This document shows, one piece after another, positions 47,201 to 59,200 of a stretch of 64,000 nucleotides of DNA. The stretch spans positions 8,105,938-8,169,937 of the forward strand of contig CM052358.1 of the NCBI GenBank assembly GCA_028551475.1, written 5' to 3'. Origin of the DNA: Casuarina equisetifolia. Its lineage: Eukaryota > Streptophyta > Magnoliopsida > Fagales > Casuarinaceae. Within the stretch, counting starts at the first letter, position 1. The number at the start of each line of letters is the position of its first letter. The notes beneath the pieces are model-generated. The model saw only the letters and a list, made by a program, of their open reading frames with translations. It ran no database searches and was not told the DNA's origin. The translations under genes and the position numbers were made by a program.

Positions 47201-50200
47201 ACTTCTTGAAGCATAACTTATCCTGTAGCTTGGGGGGAAGGCGGCATTTGGAATTCTAGAAATTAGTGTAATGCAGAAAGTAGGACCATCACAGCAAGGA
47301 TGATTTAGTTGATCAGTAGGTTTCCGATTTTGAAACAAAAAACTTCTCACAGTAAAAGAGCAGTCTGCATCCCTCAATGACTCCTTTATTACATTCAACC
47401 TATAATCAGTTACACTTCTAAAGCTCACTGATAATATTGTTAATAAAGTGATTAATCCACTCTGGGTGCTGATTCCTTAAAGAAATAAGCGATAGACAAA
47501 GAAAGTACCATAAACGTATTCTTTTGGAGGCAAAAGGAAATCAACTTCAGAATTTACCTCTTGTTGAATAGTCCGGTCAACCCAACCTAAAATTCTTCCA
47601 AGCTGTGAATTGATCCAACGCATAACCAATGTTCCAGATATGGATTCAATCTACATGGGAATACAGAAGTCAAGAAAAATAAGTTTGAAAAAAAAAATCA
47701 AAAAGTAAATAGAGAATAGCAGTTATAATTAATGGTACAGTGAACAAAGGCTGGTCGTGCAATCTCAAGCTCAAGCATGCTAACATAGACAAGCATATAA
47801 ACAAGCAAATACATAGCATGACCTACCTCAAATTGCAAAATATAGTTAGAGCACACACCATTAAGTTCCTCTAGACGTATATGGTAATCATCTTTGCTTT
47901 TAAGCCATTTATAACCTAGAGGAGGACTTTGGAGGAAAGCATAAGGGATATAACATTTCCAATCCACACCCAAATTCAATGCAGAGCCTGCTATAGCAGA
48001 ACGACATCTACCACTCTCCTTAAAATTGGAAGAAGTTTTTGCTACACAACAACCATACCATCATTCACCCCAACAAGGACATAAGAATAATTAGGGAAAG
48101 CACAAAGGAGGTCTAAGTATTTTCAACCCCAAGAAAGGCTAATGTGTTGCACTGGCAGTAGGGGCCCAAGATTGGTGGCTTAAGGATGAGCTAGACTCCT
48201 ATGTTTTAGACTGGTAGTACAAGTCGATAGACTAGCTGTTCAAGTATGAGTTTGGCCCACCTAGTTTCCCTAGTGTTGGTATCATCACTCTAGGTGGTGT
48301 CCTGTTTTTACCTATCTTTTATGGTTTGCTTTAATGTATGGATGTAACTCTCCTATTTAATGCAGGAACATTACGATCCTTTTTCAGTTGGTTTGTTTTC
48401 AAATGTATTGATGTCTTATTGAATTAGGTTACTATTACAATTTTATATTCAATATTGTAATGTTTGTCTTAAATGGAATATCATCGGTTTGGAAATTTAA
48501 TTGTCCCAACTATCATGTTATAATTCTTTGTAACCATTACACATTTATAACTACGCCCTAAATGTGTAACCAAACCCATATTCCATAGGCTAGCAAGTGT
48601 GAACACCTATATAAAGGGGTCCTTGTGGATCATTCTACTCATACACTCTCTATGACATTCTTCCCATTCTTTCTAAAATACTCTCATTTTTTTTCCACCA
48701 ACCTCCCCTCACCTTGATCTTGGTTAGGAGGCTAACTCAGTTTTGAGCCACTAGCTGAGCACCAAATGTACTTATTTTAAGTGCATTATGCTTTAGCTAC
48801 TTCTATCATAATATTTGTGGATTGTCCCATTTATGACATGCATAAAATCAAGTATGAGGCAACAGCACAAATATCAAGACTAAACTTAAATTATTTTTCA
48901 TTCGTTCTACGGGTTGAGAGACAGTGGCATGATTATTTACACTTTAGGGTTTAATAGCTTAAGATCAATTGATTTGCATCATAATGCTTTTTAATTGTAC
49001 ACCTAATAGGGATTATTTTATTGTTCATCATTTCTCGTCATAAAAAATCTCTCACCAGTATAAAAGTGAGCAAAATAAAAATCATCATAATATTAAATTC
49101 GTTTATCTCACCTCATATGAAATTAGTTTCCTGCAGTAGACCTCTCCAGACTCCTCTTCACTTGAAGACATAATAAGAGCCAGTATATATTGTTCAAGGC
49201 TATCGGCTGCCGGAAATACAGACACAACATCCTCGGTCAAATGTTCAGCACCATCAAGAAAAGGTTTCTGAAAATAAGAGGTGTGATTAAGAATTTATCA
49301 GGACCACATATGAGAATGCCCAATTATATAAACAAGTAAACAGAAACTTACCAACTTGTTCCCATACAGCTTATGAACAAGGGATGCTGAAAAAATAGCT
49401 GCGTGAGGATGCCTTTGGGTGAAAATTGGCATGAACACGGTAGAATCCTTTTTCAGAAATTTCTTGGTCTCTTCTGCAAGCAATGCCAAAGGATGTCCAT
49501 GTACTGGGTCTAATCTTTCCACAGTTTGCAGTAACTGTACGAAGAACAAAAACATATTTTATAACATCTACATGAGAAGTACTCTGTGTATGTCAAGAAT
49601 GTTTGTACAACGATCCACAGTCACTTACCCTTCTGGGCACATTAGCAGATTATGTTGTAAAGGTCAGCTAGATAAATTTACTTCTTATTCTCTTCCTTTT
49701 AAGGTTATAGCTGTATGAGATTTTGATTCCACCTCCAAAGTGCATAAACTGGCACAACTATTCACATTTTGATACCCCAACACAGGTTATTTAAGGATGA
49801 ATTCTCTCTCTCTTTCTTAATGATTAATGATGGATGAGGGCAACAGTGCACATTAAAAAAATGAGCCCATAAAGAGGTAAGTACACATATACAAGTTAAC
49901 CTTACCATGAGAGTGTATGGAGTGGCTGATTATTAAGCTGGATAATGTATTCATATTAATCAAATATGAATGTAGGAAGGTCATAAGGAGAGTATATATC
50001 TTAGATAATTTTTTACCAAGTTCACTCGATTCGCCAAGAGAAAGATAGAAGTAACAGAAACAGAATTATCATCTATGCTTAGTAGTGCTTGATTTCCAAA
50101 ACAAGGTGGCAAATTTAGAAATGACGAAGTTCAAAATCCTAAAAAAAGAAACTTACACACATATTTCTGGCAACCACTTTCCATACTACACAATTTAGCC

Positions 50201-53200
50201 TCTCTAATACAGTTCCACAAGCAAGTGGAAAAGGAACTTGCATCAAGTACCCTTAGCACTGAAAAAGAAAATCTCACTACCAAAGGAAGAAACACAAGAT
50301 GCGAAAAAATTGCAGGTGGCAATTTGAAGCTGAAAGCAATATTAGGCTGTATAACAGTCTTGTTCAACATTTTCCCAGTCAGAATTACAAGAGCTTGAAC
50401 TGGGTTTCAAGTTTGATCGTATTACAACACAGCCAGAGAAAGATGGCTTGGAAGTTTCACTCAATTTGAAATGTTTAGTTTGTTTCTTTTGGACTTTCTC
50501 ATTTTGATCAAGATTAGGCAATGTTTGTTATTTATCAATTCACTCTTAAACTTCAATTTGTTGAATTGCCTCTCAAAGCTTATCCTATACACTTCTGTGA
50601 TACCCGGGCTGAGTTTATTTGGATCTTTTCTTTTTAATCTTTAGTCAAAGATAATAATATCCAATCTAAGTAAACATATTAATCATAGCAAATTGATTTA
50701 CCACAAAGTTAGAAACCATGAGTCCCCGATAACAGGTTAGAACTCCATCGATTAAACTGATTCTTAAACTGCCCAGGGCAATCTCAACTTAAATTAGAAA
50801 AGTCAATGCCAAGGATATATGGGTGACTTCTATTGGAGAATAGCCCAAGCTTTAAAATGAAAGCCATTAAATTAAATGTGCGATCTATTGAGGGAAGCCA
50901 ACATAGCCAACTACGCATTTCAGCAGATTCTCAGCCCAAATGCATGCCAGAACAACATATTTAACATGTGCAACAAAATTCTTTTACAGTGAATTTGATA
51001 AGCATATAATAAGATCTAAGATACCTCCAACACCCCTGATATCTCCTTGAAAGATGTCCATTTACCAAATAAATAAATAAAGGAAACACTAATTGTACCT
51101 ACTACATCAACTAGAAAATTCACTACAGTTGAGTTAAAACACATACCCTGGAAAAAGCATTCTTAACGGATGATGATATATAGGATTCTATCTGATCTCG
51201 ATCTGTGATGGTTATAGATTGCATTGCCTACAGGTAAACAAGAGATTAACATTCCTCAGTCTACAGCTCAGTAAAAATGCATAGATGCAAAGTAGACAGT
51301 CCTGGACAAAGGACAGTGTTCTAACAATTGTAAGGCAGTCATATGACATCTCATAACTTCCCAATTCAAGAAAACTTATTTAATTGATGTCAAAAGAAAA
51401 ATGCCTGCTCAAGAAGAAAGGTTATATACAACCTCAGGTTCTTCCAAAAGAAGTCTTCGAGAAATCATTGCAACTGCCACTATATTCTCCATCATTGCCG
51501 ATCTCTTCAAGGAACATCAGAAGTAGATGAAACTGAGTTGCGAAACCAGGAAGATAGCTATAAAAATAAAAGTAACAGAAAGGGAAAACAATTCTCGAGA
51601 GAACTAATAAAAAAAACAAGTCTAAGAGATTCTAATCAAGATATCCTGAAGAATAATTGCCTCAGCTTACAAAAGAGAATCAAATTAACTCAACAATCAC
51701 TTGGATTGCTTTTATTTAGAGGACAAAAGATTGGTTTTGTTTCCTGTCTACTAAGAATACGTATATGAAACAGAAAAAAGAAATAAATTACTGATCTATA
51801 CTGATTTATCCTACAATTACACAAGATGGCAAATGAAGACAGCACAAAGCAGAAGATGATCTTTAAAAGTTTTTGAAAACACGGCAGCTTTTAAGAGAAA
51901 GCTTCTAAACTCCTTTACTTTTAGTTATCCCCCAAAACAAGAGTTTTGGATCCATAAGTTTATGTCTCATACACACAGCCGTTGCAGTATCATTTCCCAT
52001 GCATACACAATAAGATGCAAAGCAGCTGTCAGGTCAAAGTTATATGTCTCAGTTCACAGCATATGCACTGAATCATATGTACAGTGACCCAACTTAAGGA
52101 ATATAGAGACATGCATACAGCAACAAACATGACAAGGAAGACATTCAGCTGATAGTTGGAAAGAAACCACAATAAAACATCTAATTTGAATCATTAAATG
52201 TACAAGCAGAAATACTAGCTGAAGGAGAGTATCCACGAAGTGAGCTGATTACAACTATCTATCTCTATCTTATAAAAGTATGTATATGCATCATAATCTC
52301 ATTCCAGCCTGATGACATATAAACTGGACATCTACATACTTTGCTATCAATGGAATATCAAACCTCAGCAAAGTGCAGATGGTAGTCTCCCAGCTGCTTA
52401 TCAGTCCATCTCTGGATGGGTGATAAAAATGACTGCAAGAAGGATAAACGCCGGGCCCCTTGTTCAACTTTGGAATGCAGACCATTCAAGTGCAACCTCT
52501 CTTGTGGACCCCGTTGTTCCTTCAATGGTATTTTCTTCAGCTGCTCTATGGCATGTCGCAAGATCCCTTGCTCACTTGTAATGACATACTGCAATTACAT
52601 GTAAAAAACCAATCACGATTAACCATATTTTACCAGAAGCACTGATGTGAATTAACGTGATAAAACTAGATAAGGGTCTATAGGGGTGTGGTTGGATGCA
52701 TGTTTTGTCTATAGTGCACAACCTTCAATGACAACCAAATATCAAATGTTGCTATGAGCAAAGAAGAAAACTTGTCATATAAGGAAAACAGAAATTAGTA
52801 CAAAGAAGTTATAAAATAGAAAAGGACCACACCGTCCATCTTAGGAGAATGCAAAATGCACCCCAGCCGGAATCACATGCCATATGTTAGATACACTCGC
52901 ATGCAAAAAAGAGGAACCCAATGTGTAAGTAAGTATGACAACATTTGGATCCCCATGGTTGACTATGGGAGTCATGAAAAGAAGTCCCAGAGCTCTCATA
53001 ACCAAATATTCACATTTAAACAAAGAGGAAAACAAATATTTTGTAAATGCCAATCACTTGCATATCTGCCACAGCCCATGGGGAAGACCTCCAATATTTT
53101 TAGCTTTAATAGGCAACTTAAAAGCACCAAAAAAAATTAGTAAAAATGGGATAGTTACATAGGAGACAAAATGTATGACCGCTGCAGGAAAAGAGACACC

Positions 53201-56200
53201 GAACTTAAGCAACTTAAAGAAACAAAAATCTAAGACTAGTCTCAGTACTGCCCACACAAATCGTGTAACAAGGAGAACTTATTGGATGCCAAAATTAATC
53301 ATTAGTGGGGATACAGAACAACATCTCAGGAGACAGAGCTTGTAGGTAAGAAGGGGCTGATGAGAAGAATAGGAAGAGAGAAGGAAAGGCAATATCACGC
53401 AGATAATTATTACCAATTACATATCACGGACATCATTTCTACAAAAAGAGGAAATTTAAACGGCAATCAAATCAAACATGTTTTCTTGTAGCCAGATATT
53501 TTAGGAAATTAATCAACCTAAGATTTTAACCTGTAGGCTTTCCTCAGGGGAACTGAAAAGTCAAAGTATGTGTTTAAAATTCAATCCTTCTTGTGACAAG
53601 GACAGGCTTTCCAAAGATTTTTGTGGCTTGCACAAAATCCATATTCCATTATCATCTTAGACGGCTGTTGTGACAAAGATCGGTTGAAAAAAAAAAAAGA
53701 AAAGGCTTGCCTATTTTCAATCCCAAGTATGAAAAGAATTTATCATCACAACTAAAAATATTTGTAAACCATGTACGAAAATTAAGAACTTCAAGAAATT
53801 CAATGAGAATAAAAAACCAAATTAACTGTAGTGGGCAAAAAAAAAAAAACTCATCGCAGAAGTACTTTGTGAGAAGACAATTACCCCATACTGATTTGCT
53901 TCAGATTTTGACTTAGTTATTTAGGTATCACCTCAGTTGTAATAGTTTTATCTACGCAAATGGTAAATAAAATACACCTACTTTAGCCTTGAATCTTACA
54001 ATTCATTCAATCCATGTCGGTCTACTGGTCAGAAAACAGAATGAGTGAGGTACATCACAAATTGCACCAACGGGTGAACCATAAGCATTTTTCATTCATC
54101 TCAACCGAGGCAATTTACACCTGATGAGATTGCCCGGTATTGGAAAATAATGATTACAACTTCTGAAGGTCCATCATGAGATATAACATCTAAGAAACAA
54201 CTATACAGGGAAAAAGGAACAAAAACAAAGAAGAAAAACAAATATTCATGAAGGAATAAACTTGGTAACTGACCCTATTTATAACAATTGCATTTTACAT
54301 CATCTGAATATTTTCATCGTATACTTGAATATATTGTTAATCAAAGATTAAAGCCCAAAGCTTCACCTCCATTTCTAGAAGCCTGGACCCTTAACTGTAG
54401 CTCCGACATTATTATTCCAGTACATATAATTCTGATGAACTACTTCTACATAAACTGAACAACTTTCAGTCACCACACTCTAGGTGAATATACTTTGTAG
54501 AAGATGTGAATGTAATGGGGAAATGTTAGTTTCAAGAACCAGTTATACAATAAGGGTAGTTCCCCAAAAGCAGGGGTAAACAACACAAAATTTGTACAAG
54601 TTGCATCCAACCTGTCACGGCCACTCATTCAAGCTCGTGTATTCACATCTAGAAAAGGGGTGGAAAAACCTAGTGTGGCTCTAAGGCATTTCCTATCATG
54701 GAAATATATAAAAGCAATTGAGTGACTGCTTAACAAGGCAATTAAAAAAGCTACTCTCATAAAGCTACTGTACCTGGCGAATTAGTATCCATGCATAGCA
54801 GGTATAATGAATGGTCTCTGTGATTCCTAAAACACGCCATGTGGACTTCAACAGCTCCAGGATTTCTTCCGCTTCCTGGCAACAAATTTAATCCATACAA
54901 GTCTAATCAAGCAAATTATGAAAAATTTAGCTAGAACGAGCCATCATACTATTTTTCTACAAGAAAATTTCTTGGATTGCAATCTGACTCCAACTAACGT
55001 GCCCCAGATGAAAAGTTTGATAATAAACTCAAAGCATGTCTAAATTATTTTATATTCAACTAGACATCAAAATTATAAAAGCAGTTTCAAAAGAACATAA
55101 AACTAAGCCTAATTTCATGAATCTTTTAACTCCAATATATGTGCTGAACCAACTGGACACTATGAAAGCAATCTGAAATTTCAAAATTCGAGGACTTCTT
55201 CCTTGGTTTCATCATACCCAGATAATTTTTTTAAAAAAAAAAAAAAACTAGTAACCTCAGTCAGATTTCCTTCATCTAACATGTCAAAGACACTGAGAAG
55301 CAGTTTCTCGTATAGTCTGACGTTTAGCGGATAGCCATCTGCCCAGTGGCATACTTCACCAGTTAAGTCACCACGAGCTGGCCTCTCAGCAAGTGGTATC
55401 GCAATCTCCCTCAGAGATCTCAAGCATTCTGTTCGTTGAAGTTCACCTGTAGAAGATGGGAGAGACTAAAACCGAAAAAGAAAATAAATAGAAAAAAAAA
55501 TTTAATGGGATCAATATGCAGCCAGCTAAACAAGCAACAAAGCAAAGCATGCCACAATCGAGACCAATCTAAGCTTGAAAGACATCTAATAAAGTGGAGA
55601 ATTTAGTATAACCATCTATATTACTTGAATACTGAAAAATACACTGGAAAGTCACTGGGGACTGGGATATAATGGTTAGTACATCTGTTTGTTCAAGAAA
55701 CAGCCCAGAATTTTCAGAAAACGGCCACTGATTTAAGCAGTTATATGAATCAAAAGAAGATAACAAGATATAGTTATTTACCATATCAAAGAACAGATAA
55801 CAGTTCACAGTCATTTATGACATACAGCTCCAATTTTCAGACCATGGCAAAGGTTTTAAAGAGTCAAAAAATCTACACTATGCCATTTAAATGCCTAAGG
55901 TAGTATTGGGACAAACTTGAGCATCATGACTCAAAAACTATGATGATGCACAATTGCTAATAAAAACAAAAATTAATTAACACGAGGACAAAAATCCATC
56001 TTATATTCACATCTCCTACAAAAAACTGCAGATTGTTACAAACAACAATTGCAATCACACAAGATAGATGTCAGACAAGGCAACTCTAGCCCAAAGATAA
56101 TATCGAAATTAGCAATATCATCATTTTTACTTTTCTTTCTTGCTGATATTGTGCACTTTACTAGAAATGGAAGAAACAAGAAGCAAAGAATCACAAGGAG

Positions 56201-59200
56201 AACTACATTAATTTACAAAAAGAGATAATAAGCAAGGTCCTGTCCTATCCAACATGAGACAAGTCCAGAAGATAAAGTATTTAAAAATGTCCTCTTTAAT
56301 GAGCACATAGATGCCTTTGGGAATCTTGAAGGGCAAAGGTTCTCTTTTAGCAACGAAAAATAACTTCCAGTATTCAAGAGGATATATTTGAAAATAAAGC
56401 TGAAGACTTACTAGCAGAGGCAACAGTTTAGAGGATGGCAGTTTTAACAACAACCATGGAAGGACTACACATGTACACAACATTTTACCAAGCTCTGATG
56501 TTAATAATGGCAAACAAAGAGTCAATATAACCCATACCTCGGATTGCTCAATCTTCACCAAAAGCATCCTTAACTCATTCATCTTGTGCCCAGATTCTCC
56601 AAATCCAACAACAGGGTGATTAATAAGCCCCTCCTCCAACATATTTAACTGAGATAACACAAAATTGAAAATTTTACTATCTGCAGTAACCCACATACCA
56701 CCAACACCCTAAATTTTCCTTAAAAACAAATTTATGGCCCAAAACAGAAACAAAGATAAAGGGGAAGAACTCACCTGCCTTTTCTGCCACTTAATGAATG
56801 CTTTCTTGTCAGAAAATTCTGTGCGTGAGATACAACACAACAACTCTAGAGGAATCAATAGGGTATCCATTCTTTTTCCCACTTTTCCCACGAGTGCATT
56901 GAGCAGCCCTTGTCTAGTTCTGATATCCATTACCTCAGATATCTGTAATGCATAAAAGTGGCAGGAGAAATCATCAAAATACTCACAAACCTGAAGACTA
57001 TCAGTTACAGAATAGCACAACAAATTCTGTAAAAGAGCCAACATGAAAATGAAAACCATCTGGCTAACTCCACGGGTATCCTGCCTGACAATCAGGGACT
57101 CACATAATGAAGCCACTTGCAGGAAATGATAGTGTGTCTAAATAACAAAACAGAAGAGGATTGCCATTTTTGCAGCTTAATTACTCTTCAACTTTTGTCT
57201 CTAATTTCTCTCGGTTTTGGGAGAAGTCATTGGGAAAATGAATAGACAAATACTAGATACATTTACCATATTAGTGAAAGAGCTGACAGGTGACAGTTTC
57301 TCGTTGTGTTTATGAACAACACAAATGAGTCCCTTTTAGAAGACATTGCCAAGCTGGAACTTCTAACAAAGATAGTCCTAAAATCAGGATGAACAGGTAA
57401 CTGCTAACAAGCTAATCCATAGAACTTTTTTGAAACTTATATTAATACTTACTCTTCCAAATTTATTATTAAACCTTGGCCTTGCAAATCTATCAAATTA
57501 AATCTTCGCCTTCCAATCATTAGTGTACTCATCCTGAGGAAAGGTTTTAATAACACAACCTACATATGTCCACTGAGGAAAATAATTGAATAAGAAGACC
57601 AGGTCAGGACCTAAGTGGTTTTCAAGCATGCCATTTCTCATATGTATGTATGTATGCATACATATATCTATATTAAATCATTAAGAAAAGGGGGAATTCA
57701 AGTCAAATTGGACAGGGGTTCCATAAAGTAAAGTCCACAGGAAGTAAAATGATTTCTGATGGAATTCTTTAGCTCTGTACTTTCAAACGTTACTAGCAGC
57801 AAGCATGTGAATTTTAGAGAGTTAACACACTATTTATTCCATTGGATTCTTTTTTTTTTTTTTTCCTCCATCAATACAATGTTTTGTTATTACTAATATA
57901 TATTTATTGTGTTAAAATATATAAAGAGTAAATACTAAAACCAAAAAGTAAAATAGCCAAAGAACCTTCATTGAATTGAAGAAACTGAATAAAAAATACA
58001 ATTCTTAAATTAAAAAGACAACGAAAGAATTCAGATTTTCATACAATATCTTAACAGAACTGTATAACGATCAATAAATTTGATTAATAAGTTTGTTTTG
58101 TTCCATATCTCACTAAACCAATGTCCTGGTAACAACCTATTCCATAGATATTTGGACTATAATTGACCAATAATTTCATAAATGTCATATAAATAAAAAG
58201 GAGAGCGGCCAAGTGGTTAGGTAACAGGTTTTAGTCACAGCATTCGGAGGTTGAAATCCTTCCATACCAAATCATACCAATTGTTCTATTCCTAACTGCA
58301 CATGTTGCATCAAAACACAGATTTTATGTCTGTACATAAGATTCTCGTTCTTTCTACTTCCAAGTTTAACCAACTTTCCTTTTTTATTTCTTTTATTTAG
58401 GAGTATATTGGATAGAATATGATTTTTTTTCTTACAATTGTTAATTCTTATCCGAGTTATATGTCCTTTTCACAAATTGAATCCTATTAAAACAATATCA
58501 GGTACCACAAAGATGTAATCGTCAAGTATGATTGGAGCATGGATCAAAAGACAAGAGTTTTAATTACAAAATAAGTACCAAGGGACAGTTTCTCCATTCT
58601 ATGCCAGTTGCTTTCATATCAAAGTCAAGTTACTAGTAGGAAAAATTGCTTTTTGATCTACTCTTTTCTATTTGCTTGAAATCATTGATTTTATCATCAT
58701 ACTATGACTTTATCTCTTTATTATTAAAATATGGTTTCAACTTTTACTGTAAAGCTTTATCCAAATAATGAAATTGAAGCGAGATATTCTACAATTAATT
58801 AGCTAACTTCATTAATGTCTTATCAGTCCTTGGTAGCTGAAGAAGTCACTTATTCACCGGGGGGGGGGGGGGGCGCGGGAATGTTTTATTTATTAGTTAT
58901 GACTATAACTTTGTATCAGGATTAAGTAATAAAGAGAAGAAATATGGGATTAAACCAAACTTTTGCTGGGACTTCTTCAGAAATTACCCACTCATAAAAA
59001 GTACTGATTCTTTTCTTCTGCGACATACATGAGTCTAATGATCAACATCACTATGAGAGACATTCTAAACCTCAACAAAGCCACACAGTCTTAAGGCCAC
59101 AATACCATGAAATGGAAACAGTTCTAAGGATTTGCTACTGGTGTAGTCTACAAAGAATTTTCACAATGGACTGCAAGGCTTAGTGAGTAATTAGAACTTT

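Noticed and set aside
48502..48839. Nine-base direct repeat ATTGTCCCA as a Mutator-type target duplication
   Set aside because: The enclosed 320 bases show no terminal inverted repeats, so chance is more likely.
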